This document shows, piece after piece, positions 1 through 7,229 of a stretch of 64,000 nucleotides of DNA. Origin of the DNA: Micromonospora zamorensis. GTDB taxonomy: Bacteria; Actinomycetota; Actinomycetes; Mycobacteriales; Micromonosporaceae. A model generated the notes under the pieces. The model ran no database searches and was not told the origin of the DNA. It saw only the letters and a program-made list of their open reading frames with translations. Every line of letters starts with the position of its first letter. The stretch's first letter is position 1. The DNA lies in contig NZ_LT607755.1 in the NCBI RefSeq assembly GCF_900090275.1, forward strand, positions 4,092,001-4,156,000, written 5' to 3'. Both the position numbers and the translations under genes were made by a program.

Positions 1-56
1 CGGTGAGCGCGATACCTCTGAGTCATAAAAATGCCTCACAGTCATCACGCTCACCG
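1..56. repeat. Palindromic intergenic repeat, family B copy 1
   Basis: The outer arms CGGTGAGCG and CGCTCACCG are perfect 9-bp inverted repeats, and an imperfect inner palindrome lies between them. Read on the minus strand, about 40 bases match the palindrome at 41128-41165 with roughly seven differences. It lies directly behind the stop codon of the DUF4190-like gene, so it may act as its transcript end. The window starts here, so the element may extend further left. Confidence 0.6.
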
Positions 57-81
57 GTGCGTGCCCGCCGAAGCGGGTGGG

Positions 82-456
82 TCAGTCGAGCTTGTCGCGT
101 AGGTCGTCGACCTGCTGTTGGAGGCGGTCCACCGCGCTGTCGTTGTTGACGAAGGTGGTGATGCCCGCGGCGAGGCCCAGGCCGATCAGGACGGCCAGGA
201 TGCTCAACACGAGGCCGCCGATGGCCACGCCCCGGCCGGTCACCCCGGGCCGGCGGGCCATCTTCAGCCCGACGATGCCGAGGATGATGCCGATGATGCC
301 GAGCACCAGCCCGATCCAGGCGAGGATGGCGGTCAGCACGCTGAGCAGGCCGGCCACCCCGAAGACCAGCGCGAAGGTGGCGGCCGCGCTGGTCTTGGCG
401 GCGGTGGTGGACGCCCGGTGGGTCCGCGACCCGGCCGGTTCGCTTGCGGCAGTCAT
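82..456 (-). CDS. DUF4190-like small membrane protein
   Basis: This 124-residue protein has a polar N-terminus, two hydrophobic segments (about residues 25-62 and 74-97) separated by a short loop containing GLKMARRPGVTGRG, and a short C-terminal heptad-like tail (VDRLQQQVDDLRDKLD). The two-helix hairpin rich in small and Ile/Leu residues with a conserved GRGVAIGGLVLS segment is typical of DUF4190 proteins, whose function is unknown. The ATG at 456 is chosen because GGAAGGGAG lies just upstream; a longer frame exists but has no better ribosome site. It is probably an inner-membrane protein. It follows the candidate immunity gene on the same strand but has its own leader. Confidence 0.75.
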   Translation of the reverse strand: MTAASEPAGSRTHRASTTAAKTSAAATFALVFGVAGLLSVLTAILAWIGLVLGIIGIILGIVGLKMARRPGVTGRGVAIGGLVLSILAVLIGLGLAAGITTFVNNDSAVDRLQQQVDDLRDKLD

Positions 457-521
457 GGGACTCCCTTCCGTACGCGCGGCGCGCGCACTTCCGGGTGACC
501 GCCTTCCCACTGCCTGGGCCG

Positions 522-1130
522 TTATGCCACACCCTTGGGTGGTGCTTCCGGCGGGGTGTCGGAGCGGGGAAATCGCCGTTTGAGCCGGGTCTTGGCCAGT
601 ACGGCATCGACGGCGGCGTCGAGAGATTCCTGCGGTGCCGTCACGCGCAGCCGCTCGAACAGCTCGGCTGGCGGATTCAACCGCACGTCGGAAAGATACC
701 CGTACTCGTCGATGACCTCCCCGTCACCGCACTCGGCCAGAGCGATCGTCGCAGCAATGGCCAGCACCTGCGAGGCTGGATCCCGCTGTGAGCTCACCCA
801 GACGAACAAGCCGGACTCAGGATCCTCGCTGCCTGGGAGAAACAGGTCAGCGCTGATCAGGGCCCCCGCCTCGCACTCGGGCAACTCGAAGAACATGTCG
901 AGGTCGTCGTTCAATTCGTCGGCGAGAGGATCGAGTCGCTCATCGAGCTTCGCGTCCGACGCTGGCACGCCTGTGCCGCCACGCCGCCGCGCGACCGTGG
1001 CAGCGGCAGCCTGCACCTGAACCGGAGAGCCCGACTGGCCGAGGATCTCGGCCAGTCGGACGCCCGTGTGCGCGAGAGCCTCCCGCAAGGTGAAGGAACG
1101 ATTCACTCTGCAGTGCCACTCGATTGCCAC
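522..1130 (-). CDS. Hypothetical protein, candidate immunity protein for the adjacent polymorphic toxin
   Basis: This is a 202-residue soluble acidic protein without signal peptide or membrane segment. It begins 9 bp after the stop of the 1372-residue toxin gene on the same strand, the usual place for an immunity gene in polymorphic toxin loci. Visible features are a Cys near the N-terminus, an acidic centre (LADELNDDLDMFFELPECEAG) and a basic Pro-rich tail. I do not recognise the family. The immunity role is inferred only from position and from the cytoplasmic, acidic character. An unrelated gene of unknown function is the alternative. Confidence 0.6.
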   Translation of the reverse strand: MAIEWHCRVNRSFTLREALAHTGVRLAEILGQSGSPVQVQAAAATVARRRGGTGVPASDAKLDERLDPLADELNDDLDMFFELPECEAGALISADLFLPGSEDPESGLFVWVSSQRDPASQVLAIAATIALAECGDGEVIDEYGYLSDVRLNPPAELFERLRVTAPQESLDAAVDAVLAKTRLKRRFPRSDTPPEAPPKGVA

Positions 1131-1139
1131 TGCCGAACC

Positions 1140-4100
1140 CTAGCTGCAGACACCGGCCAAGCAGCGAATCCAACCAGTCTTCGTCTTGATGTGGATCTCC
1201 TTCACGACACCCTGCCGCGAGATGGCTTCGATCGGCCCCCCTCTGGCGAAGTCCAACAACTTCGCGTGGTCCATGTTCTCGGCGCGAATGTAGAGGAGCG
1301 CATTGCTGTAGGACGCGTTCTTGAGCTGCTGCTCGGCCTTTGTGGCGTGACGCAGGACCCCGCTTCCACTGGTACCTGTGTACTCCTTCAAACTGGTTGG
1401 CACGCCGTCCAGCCAGCCGTCGATGCCCGGGGTGTCTTTTTGCGGCTGGCCGACGAACTCTTTTCCGCCGAGGTGGTCACCGATTTCGTGGGACTGCGCG
1501 ATCTCGACGTCGTTCATGTGCTCGGTCTTGGTTACCTTGCACGCGCTGGTGTTGTGCACCAGCACCGAGACGTCCGCCGGCGCGACGTAGTAGGTGTGCA
1601 GCCCGTCCACCGTCAGGTTGTGGACCTGCGTCACCTCCGTGTGGCGGCTGACCTTGGCGATTTGAACGGCCGTGCCCGCCGAGGTCCGCAACCACTGACC
1701 GGGCAGCAGAGCCGCGGCCTGCACCCACTCGTTCAGCTCCGGCACCCAGAACGGGTGGTTGTCCGTGGCCGTCACCGTCGTCTCGGCCGAGCCGGCCGGG
1801 CCGTCGGCATCGATGGTGACCTCGACGAGGTTCTTCTCGCCCGTGCTGTGGATCGTCCGGGTCACCTGGCGACCCTCGGTGACGGAGTTGACCGGGTCCG
1901 TGGCCAGCACCTCGTCGCCGATGTTCAGCTTGTCGATCGCGCGGGTGGATCCGTCGGCCATCAGCACCGGCGTCCCCGGGAGGAAACTACTGGCCTTCTT
2001 GCAGCCCTTGCTCCCGAACTTGTACAGCTCCCGCAGAAGGTCTGTGCCACGTTTGCCGCCGGCGATCCAACCTGCGACCGGGATCATCGCGGCCAGTGAC
2101 AGCAGTGCCCCTTCGGTGTCGCCGTCCAGATAGGCGATAAGGGCGTCGACGGCGTCGCACGGTTCACCCACCACCGGGATGAAGCCACAGATGGTGAGCA
2201 GAATCTGCCCGACCAGCTTGCCCTCTGCGGCGTCCTTGCGGTCGTAGTACTCGACGACACCATCACAGAGAGGGCCGTGGCCCCACGCCTGGGTGCACCA
2301 GTTGTCACCACGTTCGATCGCGCCGAGGAGCGGGTTGGAGCAGATTCGCTCCAAGTGCATGTACAGATTGCACTCGACGCTGCCCGGGTCGGGTGTGCCG
2401 GCGGCACGCCGCGCCTCGGCCTCCTGACGTTGCAGGGTGATCGCCGCCTGGAGCGCCTCGGTGGCGTACTGCCGCGCCTCCGCCGCGCTCTTGCCGGCCT
2501 CCTCGGCCGACGCCTTCGCCCGCGCCGCCGACTGCTGAGCGTCGGCCGCGTAGTTGGCCGCCCTGGACGCCGAGGTCGTCGCCGCCTGCGCGGATCTCTC
2601 CGCCGCCTGCGCGTCGGCCCGCGCGCTCGCGGCCGCATTCTTGGCCGTCTGCGCCGACGCGGCCGCGTCCACCGCGGACTGTTGGGCCGCCACCGCCGAC
2701 TGCTGGGCCTGCGCAGCGTAGGTCGCTGCCTGCTCAGCCGAGATGGCGGCCTGCTGCGCGTACCCTTCCGCCTCAGCGGCGGCGGATCGGGCCCGTGCCG
2801 CCGCTTCCGCCGCGCGGGCAGCATCGACCCGGGCGAGAGCGGCGCTGCGCCCCGCGTCCGCAATCATCGCCTTGATCTTGGCGACGTGCGCTGTCGTCTC
2901 CTGATCCCGCTGTCGGGCCTGGTGCTGCCCGGCAGTGAGGAAATGCCGCAGAGCCGACCGTGGACCGGCGAGCGCGATCGTGGCTGCCGCCTTGGTCTCG
3001 GGGCCGCCAGCACTCATCACCTGGGCGACCCGGATGCGGTCGTCCTGCTCAGCCGCCGTGTAACGGCCAACCCTGAGGAATTCGTGCCGATCCTGGTCGG
3101 TGCCGTTCAGAGCTGCCTGCGCCGCCGTCTTCGTGGTGGGTCCACCGGCAGTGATCAGCTGACCGATGAGAATTCGGTCGTCCTCGGTCTTGCCGGGATA
3201 GCTGCGGGTCCGCAGGAACTCGCGCACATCGGCATCGGACCTGGTCAGCGCCGTCTCGGCAGCGGTCTTGAGTGCCGGCTTGTCAGTGCTGTCCGCCAGG
3301 TGAGCGACCACCGCCCGATCGTCCTGAGCGGCCGCCAGGTTCAGCCCGGTGGTCACGAACGCCCGCACGTCGAGCTCGGAGCCGATGAGGGCCTCTTCGG
3401 CCGCTATCCGCGTCCACGTCCCGCCGGTCTGCATCAGCCGCGCGGCCACCCGACGACCATTGGCGAGCACCACTTCCGGAGCGGCACCGGGCGCAGTGGC
3501 CGAAGCCAGCAGCGCCCGGGTCTCCTCGTCACGCTGCTTCTCCTGCGCCTCGTCCCAGGCAGCCTGAGCGAGTCGCTCGGCTTCCTCTGTCCGCTCGACC
3601 TCGGCTGCCATCACGGCTTCGGCGGTCATCGCCGCCAGCCGTTCGGCGTCTGCCTGCCGGGCATCCACCTCGACCAACCGCGCCTGCTCGGCAGCCTTGG
3701 CGGCGTCTTCGGCGGCGGTCATGGCGTTCTTCGCGTGCTGGGTTGCCATCTGAGCCGCGTACGCCGCATCTCCTGCTCGCGCCGCGGCCTCCTCCGCGGC
3801 CAGCGCCGCGTTCTCGGCATGGGTTGCGGAAGCGCGGGCAGCGGTGGTGGCCTGCCCGGCGGCGACCGAGGCGCGGCGCGCCTCCAAAGCGGCAGCGTTG
3901 GCAGCGCGCTGCGACTCCTGGGCCTTGGCACGGGCTCGCGCCGCAGCCTGCCGAGCCTTGGCCGCCTCGGCCGAGGACACGTTCGACTGATTCGCGGCCT
4001 GCTCCGCAGCCTCCGCTGCGGCGATCGAGTTGCCGGCCGCACTCGCTGCGGCGACCCCCGCGCTGTCGGCGGCCGACGAGGCCCGCTTGGACGCCTCGGA

Positions 4101-5258
4101 GGCGTCCGCGGCTCGCCGTGCCTGCTTCGCCGCGTCCCGGGCGACCTTCGCCGCGTCCCGCGCCTGCTGCGCCTTCGTGGCGTCGCCCGCGGCCTTCGAC
4201 GCCGCCGTGTACGCCCGTGACGCCGCGTTGCCCGCCAGTGCGGCAGCCTGGGCGGCGCGAGCCGCTGACGCGGACGCCACCCGTGCGGCTGAGCTGGCGG
4301 CGTTGGCCGCGCCGATCGCACGCTTTGCGGCGTCGGCGGCGCGACCGGCGGCCGCGGCCGCCCGTGCGGCCGCTGCCGCGGCGTCCGTCGCCGAGTCCCT
4401 CGCCGCGATGGTCTCCGCGGCTGCCCGCTGCGCTGCCTCCTTGGCCAGGCGAGCCGACTCCACCGCCCGGTCTGCGGCGTGTTCCGCCTGCAGGGTCTCC
4501 TGGGCTGCCAGCAGGCCCGCGTCCCGGGCCAGGTCGGCGAGTTGAGAGATGGTCAGCATCTCCTGGTCACGCGCCCGGGCCACATGCTGGCCGTACAGCA
4601 GGAACTCGCGGATGTCCTCCGGAGTTCCGTTCAGGGCCGCCGTCGCCGCAGCCTTGACGTATGGGCCGCCTCCCGAAAGCAGCTGACCGGTGCGGATGCG
4701 GTCATCGAGTTGCTGGGCGTCGTGCTGGCCCCGGGACAGGAATTCGGTAACGGCCTCGTCGCTGCTGTTCAGCGCGACCTGACCGGCGCGTTTGACCTCA
4801 TTACCGCCGGCATTGATGACCTGCGCAAGGCGGATCCGCTCGTCGATGGCGAAAGCGGCCTCCCACCCTCCGTTGAGGAACGTCCGGCGAGCCTCGACGC
4901 TGCCGAGCAGCGCGCTCTCGGCCGCGTTCTTCATCGTGGTGCCGCCGAGGCCGGCATACTCCTCGACACGCGTCAGATCGTCCTGCTGCCGGGCGGCGAA
5001 GTAGTCGTCCACCAGGAACGTGGCCACATCTTCGTCGCTGCCGACGAGTGCCTGCTCGGCAGCGCGGGCGACGCTCGGGCCGCCTGTCCGGAGCAGCAGC
5101 AACGCCTGATAGCGACTGTCGGCCACCTCTATGTCGTCAGCTGCCGACGCCGGCACGGCCAGCACGCTGATCGACACGGTCGCGACCAGTGCCGCCGCGA
5201 GCATCGTTCGACCTCGAAACCGCCATTTATTCGATAGACTTCGATGTATTCTGGACAC
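1140..5258 (-). CDS. Secreted ALF-repeat / HINT polymorphic toxin
   Basis: This is a 1372-residue exported protein. A signal peptide (about residues 1-40, ending PASAADD) leads to ALF-type repeats (about 45-235, motifs such as AAESALLGS and TAALNGTPEDIREFL) and a very Ala-rich coiled coil to about 600. A second ALF block runs to about 830, followed by a second Ala-rich coiled coil to about 950. A Cys-containing pre-toxin region precedes a HINT autoprotease domain at about 1092-1237 (SFLPGTPVLMADGS, TDNHPFW, ending VLVHNT). The last 135 residues are an unassigned toxin domain. HINT followed by a variable C-terminus defines polymorphic toxins, where HINT releases the toxin. The GTG at 5258 has AAGGGGTGG upstream; an ATG inside the signal peptide is an alternative. 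The putative immunity gene follows. Confidence 0.85.
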   Translation of the reverse strand: MSRIHRSLSNKWRFRGRTMLAAALVATVSISVLAVPASAADDIEVADSRYQALLLLRTGGPSVARAAEQALVGSDEDVATFLVDDYFAARQQDDLTRVEEYAGLGGTTMKNAAESALLGSVEARRTFLNGGWEAAFAIDERIRLAQVINAGGNEVKRAGQVALNSSDEAVTEFLSRGQHDAQQLDDRIRTGQLLSGGGPYVKAAATAALNGTPEDIREFLLYGQHVARARDQEMLTISQLADLARDAGLLAAQETLQAEHAADRAVESARLAKEAAQRAAAETIAARDSATDAAAAAARAAAAAGRAADAAKRAIGAANAASSAARVASASAARAAQAAALAGNAASRAYTAASKAAGDATKAQQARDAAKVARDAAKQARRAADASEASKRASSAADSAGVAAASAAGNSIAAAEAAEQAANQSNVSSAEAAKARQAAARARAKAQESQRAANAAALEARRASVAAGQATTAARASATHAENAALAAEEAAARAGDAAYAAQMATQHAKNAMTAAEDAAKAAEQARLVEVDARQADAERLAAMTAEAVMAAEVERTEEAERLAQAAWDEAQEKQRDEETRALLASATAPGAAPEVVLANGRRVAARLMQTGGTWTRIAAEEALIGSELDVRAFVTTGLNLAAAQDDRAVVAHLADSTDKPALKTAAETALTRSDADVREFLRTRSYPGKTEDDRILIGQLITAGGPTTKTAAQAALNGTDQDRHEFLRVGRYTAAEQDDRIRVAQVMSAGGPETKAAATIALAGPRSALRHFLTAGQHQARQRDQETTAHVAKIKAMIADAGRSAALARVDAARAAEAAARARSAAAEAEGYAQQAAISAEQAATYAAQAQQSAVAAQQSAVDAAASAQTAKNAAASARADAQAAERSAQAATTSASRAANYAADAQQSAARAKASAEEAGKSAAEARQYATEALQAAITLQRQEAEARRAAGTPDPGSVECNLYMHLERICSNPLLGAIERGDNWCTQAWGHGPLCDGVVEYYDRKDAAEGKLVGQILLTICGFIPVVGEPCDAVDALIAYLDGDTEGALLSLAAMIPVAGWIAGGKRGTDLLRELYKFGSKGCKKASSFLPGTPVLMADGSTRAIDKLNIGDEVLATDPVNSVTEGRQVTRTIHSTGEKNLVEVTIDADGPAGSAETTVTATDNHPFWVPELNEWVQAAALLPGQWLRTSAGTAVQIAKVSRHTEVTQVHNLTVDGLHTYYVAPADVSVLVHNTSACKVTKTEHMNDVEIAQSHEIGDHLGGKEFVGQPQKDTPGIDGWLDGVPTSLKEYTGTSGSGVLRHATKAEQQLKNASYSNALLYIRAENMDHAKLLDFARGGPIEAISRQGVVKEIHIKTKTGWIRCLAGVCS

Positions 5259-5301
5259 GATCCACCCCTTGAACCGCAGTTTTGGAAATCGCCATGATGA
5301 T

Positions 5302-5324
5302 CCCGCCGCCGACAGGGCGGCGGG
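5302..5324 (-). terminator. GC-rich hairpin upstream of the toxin gene
   Basis: CCCGCCGCC and GGCGGCGGG form a perfect 9-bp stem with a 5-base loop. It is the second of two hairpins between the small secreted protein gene and the toxin gene. No T-tract follows, as is common in actinomycetes. It could also be a leader structure of the toxin mRNA. Confidence 0.5.
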
Positions 5325-5339
5325 TTCGACGGACGCACG

Positions 5340-5375
5340 GATTCAGAGGATGGGCCGGAGCCCGTCCTCTGAATC
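5340..5375 (-). terminator. Strong hairpin terminator after the small secreted protein gene
   Basis: GATTCAGAGGA pairs perfectly with TCCTCTGAATC, and the inner GGGC pairs with GCCC around a CGGA loop, giving about 16 bp of stem with one mismatch. It starts 15 bp beyond the stop codon of the 5390-5914 gene, so it is a convincing end for that transcript. It suggests that the toxin gene is transcribed separately. Confidence 0.75.
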
Positions 5376-5389
5376 GACGTGGTAGACCC

Positions 5390-5914
5390 TTAGGAGGTGA
5401 AGGGGTAACGCAGTTCGAGGATCGTGGCTTCGCCGCGGTCCTGACCAACGCCGACCGGCTGCCATTCCCTGGGCAGGACCTCTTCGACCTCGACCACGGC
5501 GGGATCGTCCTTGACCTCGACCTTCGCCGCGAGCGTGCGCGTGACGTCGCCACGGACGAAGTAGACCTTGGGGATCTCCATGGTGAGCAGGCCCGAGGCG
5601 CCGCTGGCCTTGAAGCAGAAGTTGACGCCACCCGGCAACGTAAGGTCGTTGCTCTGCACCAGGATCAGATCATCCGGCGGGTTGTTGGGGGTCGAACCAC
5701 AGTCGGCCAGGACGATGTGACCATCACCCTTGATCAACTTGACGCCCCGCTGGGCCAGCACCTGCGCGGCACCCGGGTAGGCGTAGTCCTCCACAATCGA
5801 GGGCGGCGTGTCCTCGGCTGCGGAAGGAAGTTGACTGACGATTACGGCTGCGGCGCTGGCCAGCACAACAGCGGCACCGCCGGCGATGGCCGTCTTCCAG
5901 GAAGAAATCTGCAC
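5390..5914 (-). CDS. Small secreted or membrane-anchored protein of unknown function
   Basis: This 174-residue protein has an N-terminal hydrophobic export segment (TAIAGGAAVVLASAAAVIVSQL, about residues 7-28) and a mature part with two Cys residues (VLADCG and VNFCFK) that could form a disulfide. The mature region is beta-rich by composition. The GTG at 5914 is chosen because GGGGTGA precedes it; the frame is open further upstream but that stretch lacks protein-like character. The gene lies upstream of the toxin gene on the same strand but is separated from it by two hairpins, so a shared function is only suggestive. I do not recognise the family. Confidence 0.7.
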   Translation of the reverse strand: MQISSWKTAIAGGAAVVLASAAAVIVSQLPSAAEDTPPSIVEDYAYPGAAQVLAQRGVKLIKGDGHIVLADCGSTPNNPPDDLILVQSNDLTLPGGVNFCFKASGASGLLTMEIPKVYFVRGDVTRTLAAKVEVKDDPAVVEVEEVLPREWQPVGVGQDRGEATILELRYPFTS

Positions 5915-6106
5915 TGATCGTTCACCCCGTGTGAAGTCACCCGAGAACCACGCCGTCCGCACAGTGAAGCGCGAAGCGACGCGGTGGTGCCGCTGCAGCA
6001 CCAGATGGTGACAGGGGAGATCGTGCCACATCTACGTCTCGCCGTGGGTCCCGCTGTCCGTCGGGTGCCCTAACCTGGCGCAACCGATTGCGGGGAAAGG
6101 GGTCCG

Positions 6107-7219
6107 ATGACCAGGGAGCTCACGGCGTCCGAGGCGCTCGATCTGCGGATGATGAGTCTGCTGCTGCGCCCGCACCCGAGCATCCGGCCCGGCGACGTCG
6201 CCGAGGTGGTCCAGTGGTTCGGCGCGATGCAGGCGCAGGATCTGGCGAGCGGTCTGTGGTCGTTGGGCGCGCGGCTGCCCGGGCAGAGCGTCGTCGACGT
6301 GCAGGCGGCGCTGGAGCGACGTGAGGCACTGCGCACCTGGCCGATGCGGGGCACCGTTCACCTCGTCCCTCCCGCAGACGCCCGCTGGATGCTGGAGCTG
6401 ACCGGCGTACGCTCGCTGGCTGGCGCGGCGACCCGGCGCGCGCAGCTCGGGCTCACCGAGACCGACGCGGACCGGGCGGTGGACGTCCTCGGCAGCGCTC
6501 TGGCCGGTGGCGGCCGGCTCACCCGCGCGCAGTGCCTCGCCGCCCTGCGCGCCGCCGGCATCGGGACCGACGGCCAGCGCGGCTACCACCTGCTCTGGTA
6601 CGCGAGTGTCCGCGGGGTGACCTGCGTGGCACCGAACCTGGGCACCGAACAGACCTTCGCGCTGCTGGACGAGTGGGCTCCCGAGTCACGCCACCTGGAA
6701 CGGGACGAGGCGCTGGCCCTGCTCGCCCACCGCTACGTCCGCGGGCACGGGCCGGTCACCGCCCGCGAGTTCGCCGGCTGGACGGGTCTCACCCTGACCG
6801 ACGCGCGGCGCGGCCTGGCCGCCGCCGCCGATGACTTGCTGAGCACGGTACGGGTCGACGGCGAGCCGATGCACGTCGACGCGGCGCTGGCCGACACCGC
6901 CCCTCCCCCGCTGGACGACACGATCGTGCTGCCGGGCTTCGACGAATACCTGCTCGGCTACCGGGACCGCTCGTTGATGCTCGACCCCGCACACCAGGCG
7001 GCCGTGGTGCCCGGCAACAACGGGATCTTCCAGGCCACAGTGGTCCGCTCCGGGCGGGTGGTGGGCGTGTGGAAGCGCAAGGTCGGCCGCACCGCGGTCA
7101 CCGTGACGGTCCAGCCGCTGACGATGCTCGACGCCGCGGCGCGGGCTCGGGTGGAGCAGGCGCTCGGACGGTACGCGGACTTCCTCGGGTTGCCTCCCCG
7201 CTTCGACTGGCTGACCTGA
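6107..7219 (+). CDS. Winged-helix DNA-binding domain protein (HTH_42 / YcaQ-AlkZ-related)
   Basis: This 370-residue cytoplasmic protein shows the family hallmarks: a QWFGAMQAQD segment near residue 40, then WPMRGTVHLVPPADARWML around residue 85, and a later PGFDEYLLGYRDRS segment. The family includes DNA glycosylases that act on interstrand crosslinks (AlkZ, YcaQ), but many actinobacterial members are uncharacterised, so crosslink repair is only possible here. It is transcribed alone, divergent from the secreted protein gene and convergent with malQ 10 bp downstream. The ATG at 6107 has a [15 protein letters not shown] purine tract upstream. Confidence 0.85.
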   Translation: MTRELTASEALDLRMMSLLLRPHPSIRPGDVAEVVQWFGAMQAQDLASGLWSLGARLPGQSVVDVQAALERREALRTWPMRGTVHLVPPADARWMLELTGVRSLAGAATRRAQLGLTETDADRAVDVLGSALAGGGRLTRAQCLAALRAAGIGTDGQRGYHLLWYASVRGVTCVAPNLGTEQTFALLDEWAPESRHLERDEALALLAHRYVRGHGPVTAREFAGWTGLTLTDARRGLAAAADDLLSTVRVDGEPMHVDAALADTAPPPLDDTIVLPGFDEYLLGYRDRSLMLDPAHQAAVVPGNNGIFQATVVRSGRVVGVWKRKVGRTAVTVTVQPLTMLDAAARARVEQALGRYADFLGLPPRFDWLT

Positions 7220-7229
7220 CCGCGCCGCG

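Noticed and set aside
2277..4220. Long plus-strand frame rich in Arg and Gly opposite the toxin gene
   Set aside because: It is a shadow of the Ala-rich toxin coding region; composition is low-complexity Arg/Gly/Leu, with no motifs or ribosome site.
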